64,000 nucleotides of DNA from Aralia elata (taxonomy: Eukaryota; Streptophyta; Magnoliopsida; Apiales; Araliaceae), in NCBI GenBank assembly GCA_034770075.1, contig CM068385.1, forward strand, positions 50,290,746-50,354,745, given 5' to 3'. Below are positions 23,981-39,535 of the stretch, piece after piece. Each line of letters opens with the position of its first letter. The first letter of the stretch is position 1. A model generated the notes under the pieces. It made no database searches. It was not told where the DNA came from and saw only the letters and a list, made by a program, of their open reading frames with translations. The position numbers were made by a program, and so were the translations under genes.

Positions 23981-26900
23981 AGACCCGGCCAAGACGAGAC
24001 GATCATTCGGATACGAGACCCGATGATTACGAGATGGGTGACCGGATACGAGACCCGGCCCCGACAAGACGATCGACCGGATACGAGACCCGGCGATTAC
24101 GAGATGGGTGACCGGATACGAGACCCGGCGATTACGAGATGGGTGACCGGATACGAGACCCGGCCCCGACAAGACGATCGACCGAATACGAGACCCGACG
24201 ATTACGAGATGGGTGACCGGATACGAGACCCGGCCCCGACAAGACGATCATCCGGATACGAGACCCGGTGATTACGAGATGGGTGACCGGATACGAGACC
24301 CGACCCCGACAAGACGATTGACCGGATACGAGACCCGGCGATTACGAGATGGGTGACCGGATACGAGACCCGGCCCCGACAAGGCAATCAACCGGATACG
24401 AGACCCAGTGATTACGAGATGGGTGACCGGATACGAGAGCCGGCCCCGACAAGACGATCGACCGGATACGAGACCCGGCGATTACGAGATGGGTGAGTGG
24501 ATACGAGACCCGACCCCGACCAGACGATCGACCGGATACGAGACCCGGCGATTACGAGATGGGTGACCGGATACGAGACACGGCCCCGACGAGACGATCG
24601 ACCGAATACGAGACCCGGCGATTACGAGATGGGTGACCGGATACGAGACCCGGCCCCGACCAGACGATCATCCGGATACGAGACCCGGTGATTACGAGAT
24701 GGGTGACCGGATACGAGACCCGGCCCCGACAAGACGATCATCCGGATACGAGACCCAGTGATTACGAGATGGGTGACCGGATACGAGACCCGGCCCCGAC
24801 AAGACGATTGACCGGATACGAGACCCGGCGATTACGAGATGGGTGACCGGATACGAGACCCGGCCCCGACAAGACAATCAACCGGATACGAGACCCAGTG
24901 ATTACGAGATGGGTGACCGGATACGAGACCCGGCCCCGACAAGACGATCATCCGGATACGAGACCCGGTGATTCCGAGATGGGTGACCGGATACGAGACC
25001 CGGCCCCGACAAGACGATCGACCGGATACGAGACCCGGCGATTACGAGATGGGTGACAGGATACGAGACCCGGCCCCGACAAGATAATCAACCGGATACG
25101 AGACCCGATGATTACGAGATTGGTGACCGGATACGAGACCTAGCCCCGACGAGACGATCACCCGGATACGAGATCCGGTGATTACGAGATGGGTGACCGG
25201 ATACGAGACCCGGCCCCGACGAAACGATCGACCGGATACGAGACCCGGCGATTACGAGATGGGTGATCGGATACGAGACCTGGCCCCGACCAGACGATCG
25301 ACCGGATACGAGACCCGGCGATTACGAGATGGGTGAGTGGATACGAGACCCGGCCCCGACAAGACAATCAACCGGATACGAGACCCGGTGATTACGAGAT
25401 GGGTGACCGGATACGAGACCCGGCCCCGACGAGACGATCATCCGGATACGAGACCCGGTGATTACGAGATGGGTGACCGGATACGAGACCCGGCCCCGAC
25501 GAGACGATCGACCGGATACGAGACCCGGCGATTACGAGATGGGTGACCGGATACGAGACCCGGCCCCGACAATACGATCGACCGGATACGAGACCAGGTG
25601 ATTACGAGATGGGTGACCGGATACGAGACCCGGCCCGGACGAGACGATCGACCGAATACGAGACCCGGCGATTACGAGATGGGTGACCGGATACGAGACC
25701 CAGCGATTACGAGATGGGTGACCGGATACGAGACCCGGCCCCGACAAAACGATCGACCGGATACGAAACCCGGCGATTACGAGATGGGTGACCGGATACG
25801 AGACCCGGCCCCGACAAGACAATTAACCGGATACGAGACCCGGTGATTACGAGATGGGTGACCGGATACGAGACCCGGCCAAGACGAGACGATCATTCGG
25901 ATACGAGACCCGATGATTACGAGATGGGTGACCAGATACGAGACCCGGCCCCGACAAGACGATCGACCGGATACGAGACCCGGCGATTACGAGATGGGTG
26001 ACCGGATACGAGACCCGGCGATTACGAGATGGGTGACCGGATACGAGACCCGGCCCCGACAAGACGATCGACCGGATACGAAACCCGGCGATTACGAGAT
26101 GGGTGACCGGATACGAGACCCGGCCCCGACAAGATAATTAACCGGATACGAGACCCGGTGATTACGAGATGGGTGACCGGATACGAGACCCGGCCTTGAC
26201 AAGACGATCATCCGGATACGAGACCCGGTGATTACGAGATGGGTGACCGGATACGAGACCCGGCCCCGACAAGACGATCGACCGGATACGAGACCCGGCC
26301 ATTACGAGATGGGTGACCGGATACGAGACCCGGCCCCGACAAGACGATGTACCGGATACGATACCCGGGGATTACGAGATGGGTGACCGGATACGAGACC
26401 CGGCCCCGACGAGACGATCATCCGGATACGAGATCCGGTGATTACGTGATGGGTGACCGGATACGAGACCCGGCCCCGACAAGACGATCGACCGGATACG
26501 AGACCCGGCGATTACGAGATGGGTGACCGGATACGAGACCCGGCCCCGACAAGACGATCGACCGGATACGAAACCCGGCGATTACGAGATGGGTGACCGG
26601 ATACGAGACCCGGCCCCGACAAGATAATTAACCGGATACGAGACCCGGTGATTACGAGATGGGTGACCGGATACGAGACCCGGCCCTGACAAGACGATCA
26701 TCCGGATACGAGACCCGGTGATTACGAGATGGGTGACCGGATACGAGACCCGGCCCCGACAAGACGATCGACCGGATACGAGACCCGGCCATTACGAGAT
26801 GGGTGACCGGATACGAGACCCGGCCCCGACAAGACAATCCACCGGATACGAGACCCGGTGATTACGAGATGGGTGACCGGATACGAGACACGGCCCCGAC

Positions 26901-29900
26901 GAGACGATCATCCGGATACGAGATTCGGTGATTACGTGATGGGTGACCGGATACGAGACCCAGCCCCGACAAGACGATCGACCGGATACGAGACCCGGCG
27001 ATTACGAGATGGGTGACCGGATACGAGACCCGGCCCCGACAAGACAATCAACCGGATACGAGACCCCGTGATTACGAGATGGGTGACCGGATACGAGACC
27101 CGGCCCCGACAAGAGGATCATCCGGATACGAGATCCGGTGATTACGAGATGGGTGACCAGATACGAGACCCGGCCCCGACAAGATTATCGACCGGATACG
27201 AGACCCGGCGATTACGAGATGGGTGACCGGATACGAGACCCGGCCCCGACAAGACGATCGACCGGATACGACACCCGGCGATTACGAGATGGGTGACCGG
27301 ATACGAGACCCGGCCCCGACAAGACGATTGACCGGATACGAGACCCGGCGATTACGAGATGGGTGACCGGATACGAGACCCGGCCCCGACAAGACAATCA
27401 ACCGGATACGAGACCCAGTGATTACGAGATGGGTGACCGGATACGAGACCCGGCCCCGACAAGACGATCATCCGGATACGACACCCGGCGATTACGAGAT
27501 GGGTGACCGGATACGAGACCCGGCCCCGACAAGACGATCGACCGGATACGAGACCCGGCGATTACGAGATGGGTGACAGGATACGAGACCCGGCCCCGAC
27601 AAGATAATCAACCGGATACGAGACCCGATGATTACGAGATTGGTGACCGGATACGAGACCTAGCCCAGACGAGACGATCACCCGGATACGAGATCCGGTG
27701 ATTACGAGATGGGTGACCGGATACGAGACCCGGCCCCGACGAGACGATCGACCGGATACGAGACCCGGCGATTACGAGATGGGTGACCGGATACGAGACC
27801 CGACCCCGACCAGACGATCGACCGGATACGAGACCCGGCGATTACGAGATGGGTGAGTGGATACGAGACCCGGCCCCGACAAGACAATCAACCGGATACG
27901 AGACCCGGTGATTACGAGATGGGTGACCGGATACGAGACCCGACCCCAACGAGACGATCATCCGGATACGAGACCCGGGGATTACGAGATGGGTGACCGG
28001 ATACGAGACCCGGCCCCGACGAGACGATCGACCAGATACGAGACCCGGCGATTACGAGATGGGTGACCGGATACGAGACCCGGCCCCGACAAAACGATCG
28101 ACCGGATACGAGACCCGGCGATTACGAGATGGGTGAGTGGATACGAGAACCGGCCCTGACAAGACGATCGACCGAATACGAGACCCGGCGATTACGAGAT
28201 GGGTTACCGGATACGAGACCCGGTGATTACGAGATGGGTGACCGGATACGAGACCCGGCCCCGACAAAACGATCGACCGGATACGAAACCCGGCGATTAC
28301 GAGATGGGTGACCGGATACGAGACCCGGCCCCGACAAGACAATTAACCGGATACGAGACCCGGTGATTACGAGATGGGTGACCGGATACGAGACCCGGCC
28401 AAGACGAGACGATCATTCGGATACGAGACCCGATGATTACGAGATGGGTGACCGGATACGAGACCCGGCCCCGACAAGACGATCGACCGGATACGAGACC
28501 CGGCGATTACGAGATGGGTGACCGGATACGAGACCCGGTGATTACGAGATGGGTGACCGGATACGAGACCCGGCCCCGACAAGACGATCGACCGGATACG
28601 AGACCCGGCGATTACGAGATGGGTGACCGGATACGAGACCCGGCCCCGACAAGATAATTAACCGGATACGAGACCCGGTGATTACGAGATGGGTGACCAG
28701 ATACGAGACCCGGCCTTGACAAGACGATCATCCGGATACGAGACCCGGTGATTACGAGATGGGTGACCGGATACGAGACCCGGCCCCGACAAGACGATCG
28801 ACCGGATACGAGACCCGGCCATTACGAGATGGGTGACCGGATACGAGACCCGGCCCCGACAAGACAATCTACCGGATACGAGACCCGGTGATTACGAGAT
28901 GGGTGACCGGATACGAGACCCGGCCCCGACGAGACGATCATCCGGATACGAGATCCGGTGATTACGTGATGGGTGACCGGATACGAGACCCGGCCCCGAC
29001 AAGACGATCGACCGGATACGAGACCCGGCGATTACGAGATGGGTGACCGGATACGAGACCCGGCCCCGACAAGACGATCGACCGGATACGAAACCCGGCG
29101 ATTACGAGATGGGTGACCGGATACGAGACCCGGCCCCGACAAGATAATTAACCGGATACGAGACCCGGTGATTACGAGATGGGTGACCGGATACGAGACC
29201 CGGCCCCGACGAGACGATCATCCGGATACGAGACCCGGTGATTACGAGATGGGTGACCGGATACGAGACCCGGCCCCGACAAGACGATCGACCGGATACG
29301 AGACCCGGCGATTACGAGATGGGTGACCGGATACGAGACCCGGCCCCGACAAGACGATCGACCGGATACGAGACCCGGTGATTACGAGATGGGTGACCGG
29401 ATACGAGACCCGGCCCCGACGAGACGATCATCCGGATACGAGACCCGGTGATTACGAGATGGGTGACCGGATACGAGACCCGGCCCCGACAAGACGATCG
29501 ACCGGATACGAGACCCGGCGATTACGAGATGGGTGACCGGATACGAGACCCGGCCCCGACAAGACAATCAACCGGATACGAGACCCGGTGATTACGAGAT
29601 GGGTGACCGGATACGAGACCCGTCCCCGATAAGACGATCATCCGGATACGAGATCCGGTGATTACGAGATAGGTGACCAGATACGAGACCCGGCCCCGAC
29701 AAGACGATCGACCGGATACGAGACCCGGCGATTACGAGATGGGTGACCGGATACGAGACCCGGCCCCGACAAGACGATCGACCGGATACGAGACCCGGCG
29801 ATTACGAGATGGGTGACCGGATACGAGACCCGGCCCCGACAAGACGATAATCCGGATACGAGACCCGGTGATTACGAGATGGGTGACCGGATACGAGACC

Positions 29901-30299
29901 CGGGCCCGACAAGACGATCGACCGGATACGAGACCCGGCGATTACGAGATGGGTGACCGGATACGAGACCCAGCCCCGATAAGACAATCCACCGGATACG
30001 AGACCCGATGATTACGAGATGGGTGACCGGATACGAGACCCGGCCCCGACGAGACGATCATCCGGATACGAGATCCGGGGATTACGAGATAGATGACCGG
30101 ATACGAGACCCGGCCCCGACAAGACGATCGACCGGATACGAGACCCGGCGATTACGAGATGGTGACCGGATACGAGACCCGACCCCGACAAGACGATCAT
30201 CCGGATACGAGATCCGGTGATTACGAGATGGGTGACCAGATACGAGACCCGGCCCTGACAAAACAATTAACCGGATACGAGACCCGGCGATTACGAGAT

Positions 30300-33200
30300 G
30301 GGTGACCGGATACGAGACCCGGCCCCGACGAGACGATCGACCGGATACGAGACCCGGCGATTACGAGATGGGTGAGTGGATACGAGACCCGGCCCCGACA
30401 AGACGATCAACCGATTACGAGACCCGGCGATTACGAGATGGGTGACCGTATACGAGACCTGGTGATTACGAGATGGGTGACCGGATACAAGACCCGTCCC
30501 CGATAAGACGATCATCCGGATACGAGACCCGTCGATTACGAGATGGGTGACCGGATACGAGGCTCGGCCCCGACAAGACGATCGACCGGATACGAGACCC
30601 GGCGATTACGAGATGGGTGACCAGATACGAGACCCGGCCCCGACAAGACAATTAACCGGATACGAGACCCGGTGATTACGAGATGGGTGACCAGATACGA
30701 GACCCGGCCCCGACGAGACGATCGACCGGATACGAGACCCGGCGATTACGAGATGGGTGAGTGGATACGAGACCCGGCCCCGACAAGACGATCAACCGGT
30801 TACGAGACCCGGCGATTACGAGATGGGTGACCGGATACGAGACCCGGCCCCGACAAGACGATCATCCGGATACGAGATCCGGGGATTACGAGATGGGTGA
30901 CCGGATACGAGACCCGTCCCCGATAAGACGATCATCCAGATACGAGATTCGGTGATTACGAGATGGGTGACCGGATACGAGACACGGCCCCGACGAGACG
31001 ATCGACCGAATACGAGACCCGGCGATTACGAGATGGGTGACCGGATACGAGACCCGAACCCGACCAGACGATCGACCGGATACGAGACCCGGTGATTACG
31101 AGATGGGTGACCGGATACGAGACCCGGTGATTACGAGATGGGTGACCAGATACGAGACCCGGCCCCGACGAGACGATCATCCGGATAGGAGACCCGGTGA
31201 TTACGAGATGGGTGACCGGATACGAGACCCGGCCCCGACGAGACGATCGACCGGATACGACACCCGGTGATAACGAGATGGGTGACCGGATACGAGACCC
31301 GGTCTCGACAAGACGATCGACCGGATACGAGACCCGGCGATTATGAGATGGGTGAGTGGATACGAGACCCGGCCCCGACGAGACGATCATCCGGATACGA
31401 GACCCGGTGATTACGAGATGGGTGACCAGATACGAGACCCGGCCCCGACGAGACGATCGGCCGGATACGAGACCCGGCGATTACGAGATGGGTGACCGGA
31501 TACGAGACCCGGCCCCGACAAGACAATCTACCGGATACGAGACCCGGTGATTACGAGATGGGTGACCGGATACGAGACCCGGCCCCGACGAGACGATCAT
31601 CCGGATACGAGATCCGGTGATTACGTGATGGGTGACCGGATACGAGACCCGGCCCCGACAAGACGATCGACCGGATACGAGACCCGGCGATTACGAGATG
31701 GGTGACCGGATACGAGACCCGGCCCCGACAAGACGATCGACCGGATACGAGACCCGGCGATTACGAGATGGGTGACCGGATACGAGACCCTCCCCCTACA
31801 AGACACTCTACCGGATTCGAGACCCGGTGATTACGAGATGGGTGACCGGATACGAGACCCGGCCCTGACAAGACGATCATCCGGATACGAGACCCGGTGA
31901 TTACGAGATGGGTGACCGGATACGAGACCCGGCCCCGACAAGACGATCGACCGGATACGAGACCCGGCCATTACGAGATGGGTGACCGGATACGAGACCC
32001 GGCCCCGACAAGACAATCCACCGGATACGAGACCCGGTGATTACGAGATGGGTGAACGGATACGAGACACGGCCCCGACGAGACGATCATCCGGATACGA
32101 GATCCGGTGATTACGTGATGGGTGACCGAATACGAGACCCAGCCCCGACAAGACGATCGACCGGATACGAGACCCGGCGATTACGAGATGGTTGACCGGA
32201 TACGAGACCCGGCCCCGACAAGACAATCAACCGGATACGAGACCCCGTGATTACGAGATGGGTGACCGGATACGAGACCCGGCCCCGACAAGAGGATCAT
32301 CCGGATACGAGATCCGGTGATTATGAGATGGGTGACCAGATACGAGACCCGGCCCCGACAAGATTATCGACCGGATACGAGACCCGGCGATTACGAGATG
32401 GGTGACCGGATACGAGACCCGGCCCCGACAAGACGATCGACCGGATACGAGACCCGGCGATTACGAGATGGGTGACCGGATACGAGACCCGGCCCCGACA
32501 AGACGATCATCCGGATACGAGACCCGGTGATTACGAGATGGGTGACCGGATACGAGACCCAGCCCCGACAAGACGATCGACCGGATACGAGACCCGGCGA
32601 TTACGAGATGGGTGACCGGATACGAGACCCGGCCCCGACAAGACATTTCACCGGATACGAGACCCGGTGATTACGAGATGGGTGACCGGATACGAGACCC
32701 GGCACCGACGAGACGATCGACCGGATACGAGACCCGGCGATTACGAGATGGGTGACCGGATACGAGACCCGGCCCCGACAAAACGATCAACCGGATACGA
32801 GACCCGGCGATTACGAGATGGTGACCGGATACGAGACCCGACCCCGACAAGACGATCATCCGGATACGAGATCCGGTGATTACGAGATGGGTGACCAGAT
32901 ACGAGACCCGGCCCTGACAAAACAATTAACCGGATACGAGACCCGGCGATTACGAGATGGGTGACCGGATACGAGACCCGGCCCCGACAAGACGATCATC
33001 CGGATACGAGACCCGGTGATTACGAGATGGGTGACCGGATACGAGACCCGGCCCCGACAAGACGATCGACCGGATACGAGACCCGGCCATTACGAGATGG
33101 GTGACCGGGTACGAGACCCGGCCCCGACAAGACAATCCACCGGATACGAGACCCGATGATTACGAGATGGGTGACCGGATACGAGACATGGCCCGACTAG

Positions 33201-36200
33201 ACGATCATCCGGATACGAGATCCGGGGATTACGAGATAGATGACCGGATACGAGACCCGGCCCCGACAAGACGATCGACCGGATACGAGACCCGGCAATT
33301 ACGAGATGGTGACCTGATACGAGACCCGACCCCGACAAGACGATCATCCGGATACGAGATCCGGTGATTACGAGATGGGTGACCAGATACGAGACCCGGC
33401 CCCGACGAGACGATCGGCCGGATACGAGACCCGGCCATTACGAGATGGGTGACCGGATACGAGACCCGGCCCCGACAAGACAATCTACCGGATACGAGAC
33501 CCGGTGATTACGAGATGGGTGACCAGATACGAGACCCGGCCCCGACGAGACGATCGGCCGGATACGAGACCCGGCCATTACGAGATGGGTGACCGGATAC
33601 GAGACCCGGCCCCGACAAGACAATCTACCGGATACGAGACCCGGTGATTACGAGATGGGTGACCGGATACGAGACCCGGCCCCGACGAGACGATCATCCG
33701 GATACGAGATCCGGTGATTACGAGATGGGTGACCGGATACGAGACCCGGCCCCGACAAGACGATCGACCGGATACGAGACCCGGCGATTACGAGATGGGT
33801 GACCGGATACGAGACCCGGCCCCGACAAGACGATCGACCGGATACGAAACCCGGCGATTACGAGATGGGTGACCGGATACGAGACCTTGCCCCGACAAGA
33901 CAATTAACCGGATACGAGACCCGGTGATTACGAGATGGGTGACCGGATACGAGACCCGGCCCTGACAAGACGATCATCCGGATACGAGACCCGGTGATTA
34001 CGAGATGGGTGACCGGATACGAGACCCGGCCCCGACAAGACGATCGACCGGATACGAGACCCGGCCATTACGAGATGGGTGACCGGATACGAGACCCGGC
34101 CCCGACAAGACAATCCACCGGATACGAGACGCGGTGATTACGAGTTGGGTGCCCGGTTACGAGACCCGGCCCCGACTAGACTATCATCCGGATACGAGAT
34201 CCGGTGATTACGTGATGGGTGACCGAATACGAGACCCTGCCCCGACAAGACGATCGACCGGATACGAGACCCGGCGATTACGAGATGGGTGACCGGATAC
34301 GAGACCCGGCCCCGACAAGACGATCAACCGGATACGAGACCCGGTGATTACGAGATGGGTGACCGGATACGAGACCCGGCCCCGACAAGACGATCATCCC
34401 GGATACGAGATCCGGTGATTACGAGATGGGTGACCAGATACGAGACCCGGCCCCGACAAGATTATCGACCGGATACGAGACCCGGCGATTACGAGATGGG
34501 TGACCGGATACGAGACCCGGCCCCGACAAGACGATCGACCGGATACGACACCCGGCGATTACGAGATGGGTGACCGGATACGGGACCCGGCCCCGACAAG
34601 ACGATAATCCGGATACGAGACCCGGTGATTACGAGATGGGTGACCGGATACGAGACCCGGCCCCGACAAGACGATCGACCGGATACGAGACCCGGCGATT
34701 ACGAGATGGGTGACCGGATACGAGACCCGGCCCCGACAAGACAATCCACCGGATACGAGACCCGATGATTACGAGATGGGTGACCGGATACGAGACCCGG
34801 CCCCGACGAGACGATCATCCGGATACGAGATCCGGGGATTACGAGATAGATGACCGGATACGAGACCCGGCCCCGACAAGACGATCGACCGGATACGAGA
34901 CCCGGCGATTACGAGATGGTGACCGGATACGAGACCCGACCCCGACAAGACGATCATCCGGATACGAGATCCGGTGATTACGAGATGGGTGACCAGATAC
35001 GAGACCCGGCCCTGACAAAACAATTAACCGGATACGAGACCCGGCGATTACGAGATGGGTGACCGGATACGAGACCCAGCCCCGACAAGACGATAATCCG
35101 GATACGAGACCCGGTGATTACGAGATGGGTGACCGGATACGAGACCCGGCCCCGACAAGACGATCGACCGGATACGAGACCCGGCCATTACGAGATGGGT
35201 GACCGGATACGAGACCCGGCCCCGACAAGACAATCCACCGGATACGAGACCCGATGATTACGAGATGGGTGACCGGATACGAGACCCGGCCCCGACGAGA
35301 CGATCATCCGGATACGAGATCCGGGGATTACGAGATAGATGACCGGATACGAGACCCGGCCCCGACAAGACGATCGACCGGATACGAGACCCGGCAATTA
35401 CGAGATGGTGACCTGATACGAGACCCGACCCCGACAAGACGATCATCCGGATACGAGATCCGGTGATTACGAGATGGGTGACCAGATACGAGACCCGGCC
35501 CTGACAAAACAATTAACCGGATACGAGACCCGGCGATTACGAGATGGGTGACCGGATACGAGACCTGGTGATTACGAGATGGGTGACCGGATACAAGACC
35601 CGTCCCCGATAAGACGATCAACCGATTACAAGACCCGGCGATTACGAGATGGGTGACCGGATACGAGACCTGGTGATTACGAGATGGGTGACCGGATACA
35701 AGACCCGTCCCCGATAAGACGATCATCCGGATACGAGACCCGTCGATTACGAGATGGGTGACCGGATACGAGACCCGGCCCCGACAAGACGATCGACCGG
35801 ATACGAGACCCGGCGATTACGAGATGGGTGACCAGATACGAGACCCGGCCCCGACAAGACAATTAACCGGATACGAGACCCGGTGATTACGAGATGGGTG
35901 ACCAGATACGAGACCCGGCCCCGACGAGACGATCGACCGGATACGAGACTCGGCGATTACGAGATGGGTGAGTGGATACGAGACCCGTCCCCGACAAGAC
36001 GATCAACCGGTTACGAGACCCGGCGATTACGAGATGGGTGACCGGATACGAGACCCGGCCCCGACGAGACGATCGACCGGATACGAGACCCGGTGATTAC
36101 GAGATGGGTGACCGGATACGAGACCCGTCCCCGACAAGACGATCATCCGGATACGAGACCCGGCGATTACGAGATGGGTGACCAGATACGAGACCCGGCC

Positions 36201-36700
36201 CCGACAAGACGATCGACCGGATACGAGACCCGGCGATTACGAGATGGGTGACCGGATACGAGACCCGGCCCCGACAAGATAATCAACTGGATACGAGACC
36301 CGGTGATTACGAGATGGGTGACCGGATACGAGACCCGGTGATTACGAGATGGGTGACCGGATACGAGACCCGGCCCCGACGAGACGATCATCCGGATACG
36401 AGATCCGGTGATTACGAGATGGGTGACCGGATACGAGACCCGGCCCCGACGAGACGATCGACCGGATACGAGACCCGGTGATTACGAGATGGGTGACCGG
36501 ATACGAGACCCGGCCTCGACAAGACGATCGACCGGATACGAGACCCGGCGATTACGAGATGGGTGAGTGGATACGAGACCCGGCCCCGACGAGACGATCA
36601 TCCGGATACGAGACCCGGTGATTACGAGATGGGTGACCAGATACGAGACCCGGCCCCGACGAGACGATCGGCCGGATACGAGACCCGGCGATTACGAGAT
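30300..36700 (+). repeat. 5,211-bp offset duplication within the satellite
   Basis: Variant combinations at 30466, 30761 and 31356 recur at 35677, 35972 and 36567, all at an offset of 5,211 bp. A shorter 1,294-bp duplication follows (36567 to 37861, 36881 to 38175). Offsets are not exact multiples of 35 because 69-bp units lie inside. The second copy is not immediately adjacent, so later exchanges intervened. Confidence 0.75.
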
Positions 36701-38873
36701 GGGTGACCGGATACGAGACCTGGCCCCGACCAGACGATCGACCGGATACGAGACCCGGCGATTACGAGATGGTGAGTGGATACGAGACCCGGCCCCGACA
36801 AGACGATCAACCGGATACGAGACCCGGCGATTACGAGATGGGTGACCGGATACGAGACCCGGCGATTACGAGATGGGTGAGTGGATACGAGACCCGGCCC
36901 CGACAAGACAATCAACCGGATACGAGACCCGGCGATTACGAGATGGGTGACCGGATACGAGACCCGGCCCCGACAAGATAATCAACCGGATACGAGACCC
37001 GGTGATTACGAGATGGGTGACCAGATACGGGACCCAGCCCCGACGAGACGATCATCCGGATACGAGACCCGGGGATTACGAGATGGGTGACCGGATACGA
37101 GACCCGGCCCCGACGAGACGATCGACCGGATACGAGACCCGGCGATTACGAGATGGGTGACCGGATACGAGACCCGGCCCCGACCAGACGATCGACCGGA
37201 TACGAGACCCGGCGATTACGAGATGGGTGAGTGGATACGAGACCCGGCCCCGACAAGACAATCATCCGGATATGAGACCCGGTGATTACGAGATGGGTGA
37301 CCGGATACGAGACCCGGCCCCGACGAGACGATCATCCGGATAAGAGACCCGGTGATTACGAGATGGGTGACCGGATACGAGACCCGGCCCCGACGAAACG
37401 ATCGACCAGATACGAGACCCGGCGATTACGAGATGGGTGACCGGATACGAGACCCGGCCCCGACAAAACGATCGACCGGATACGAGACCCGGCGATTTCG
37501 AGATGGGTGACCAGATACGAGACCCGGCCCCGACAAGACGATCGACCGGATACGAGACCCGGCGATTACGAGATGGGTGACCGGATACGAGACCCGGCCC
37601 CGACAAGATAATCAACCGGATACGAGACCCGGTGATTACGAGATGGGTGACCGGATACGAGACCCGGCCCCGACGAGACGATCATCCGGATACCAGATCC
37701 GGTGATTAAGAGATGGGTGACCGGATACGAGACCCGGCCCCGACGAGACGATCGACCGGATACGACACCCGGTGATTACGAGATGGGTGACCGGATACGA
37801 GACCCGGCCTCGACAAGACGATCGACCGGATACGAGACCCGGCGATTATGAGATGGGTGAGTGGATACGAGACCCGGCCCCGACGAGACGATCATCCGGA
37901 TACGAGACCCGGTGATTACGAGATGGGTGACCAGATACGAGACCCGGCCCCGACGAGACGATCGGCCGGATACGAGACTCGGCGATTACGAGATGGGTGA
38001 CCGGATACGAGACCCGGCCCCGACCAGACGATCGACCGGATACGAGATCCGGCGATTATGAGATGGTGAGTGGATACGAGACCCGGCCCCGACAAGACGA
38101 TCAACCGAATACGAGACCCGGCGATTACGAGATGGGTGACCGGATACGAGACCCGGCGATTACGAGATGGGTGAGTGGATACGAGACCCGGCCCCGACAA
38201 GACAATCAACCGGATACGAGACCCGGCGATTACGAGATGGGTGACCGGATACGAGACCCGGCCCCGACAAGATAATCAACCGGATACGAGACCCGGTGAT
38301 TACGAGATGGGTAACCAGATACGGGACCCAGCCCCGACGAGACGATCGACCGGATACGAGACCCGGCGATTACGAGATGGGTGACCGGATACGAGACCCG
38401 GCCCCGACCAGACGATCGACCGGATACGAGACCCGGCGATTACGAGATGGGTGAGTGGATACGAGACCCGGCCCCGACAAGACAATCATCCGGATATGAG
38501 ACCCGGTGATTACGAGATGGGTGACCGGATACGAGACCCGGCCCCGACGAGACGATCATCCGGATATGAGACCCGGTGATTACGAGATGGGTGACCGGAT
38601 ACGAGACCCGGCCCCGACGAGACGATCGACCAGATACGAGACCCGGCGATTACGAGATGGGTGACCGGATACGAGACCCGGCCCCGACAAAACGATCGAC
38701 CGGATACGAGACCCGGCGATTACGAGATGGGTGAGTGGATACGAGACCTGGCCCCGACGAGACGATCGACCGAATACGAGACCCGGCGATTACGAGATGG
38801 GTGACCGGATACGAGACCCGGCCCCGACCAGACGATCATCCGGATACGAGACCCAGTGATTACGAGATGGGTG

Positions 38874-38973
38874 NNNNNNNNNNNNNNNNNNNNNNNNNNN
38901 NNNNNNNNNNNNNNNNNNNNNNNNNNNNNNNNNNNNNNNNNNNNNNNNNNNNNNNNNNNNNNNNNNNNNNNNN
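38874..38973. other. Assembly gap (100 N)
   Basis: Exactly 100 N, the usual convention for a gap of unknown size. The array enters on the left and Tat pol (upstream part of RT) emerges on the right, so the right junction of the satellite is not seen and the two sides may not be truly adjacent. Confidence 0.98.
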
Positions 38974-39504
38974 CCAAAGGAACTCACGATAGAGACGGAC
39001 CTTACCCCCCGCCAGGAAAGCCCGACAATGACTGAGTTGCTAAAACAATATGAGGAATTGTCTTTGCCTGGTCTCCTGAGGATATGCTCGGATTGTCCAC
39101 CGACATTGTGGTACACAACCGATTACCCATCAAGGAGGGTTTCAGGCCTGTCAAACAAAAATTAAGGAAAGTTGAAAACCGGTCGGAAGAGTGGAGCATT
39201 AAAAGTGAAGGAGGAAGATCATCAAGCAGTTCAGGGCGGGGAATCATTATGGTGTTCCAACTTACCAACCGGTAAATGGCTATCCAATGGTAGGTCACCA
39301 GTTTGGGCTAAGCCTGGAGGAACAGGTGAGGGTATTGTTGTAGACTATATAGATCTAAAACAAGGGCCAGTCTCAAGGATAACGTTCCCCGGTGCCTTTC
39401 ATACACATCCTGGTGGATACACACAGCCCAAGTACGAAATGTACTCTTTTGGTGGGATTGCTTCGCGGGATATTATCAGATAATGGGGGGGGCGGGGGGG
39501 GGGG

Positions 39505-39535
<31 letters not shown>

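Larger units (their letters stand above)
12231..38873 (+). repeat. Giant 70-bp satellite array (~380 copies)
   Basis: 26.6 kb of head-to-tail units of 70 bp. Each unit is two 35-bp halves: a shared 18-base core, accggatacgagacccgg, followed either by spacer A (ccccgacaagacgatcg) or by spacer B (cgattacgagatgggtg). Occasional B-B junctions shift the register by 35 bp (for example 14541 to 14576). In parts the units alternate between two variants (gatcatcc/cccggtg and gatcgacc/cccggcg), giving 140-bp dimers. A 69-bp variant lacking one G (gagatggtgacc) marks related blocks in the right third (30.16, 32.82, 33.3, 34.9, 35.4, 36.8 and 38.07 kb). The right end is cut by the N gap, so the true length is unknown. 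Many 60-100-aa open frames recur here at multiples of 35/70 bp; they are artefacts of periodicity. A related 14-copy array lies at 47401-48405. Confidence 0.97.

Noticed and set aside
12231..38873. Dozens of recurring 61-96-residue open frames on both strands (minus-strand MSCRGRVSYP type, plus-strand MDTRPGPDKT type).
   Set aside because: They recur at multiples of 35 or 70 bp and come from the repeat: 70 is not divisible by three, so three units give a 210-bp frame with one periodic stop. No start context, no domain, both strands equally open.
12231..38873. Possible CRISPR array, because of regular short repeats.
   Set aside because: No unique spacers: both the core and the two spacers are repeated hundreds of times, and the context is a plant retrotransposon with no cas genes.
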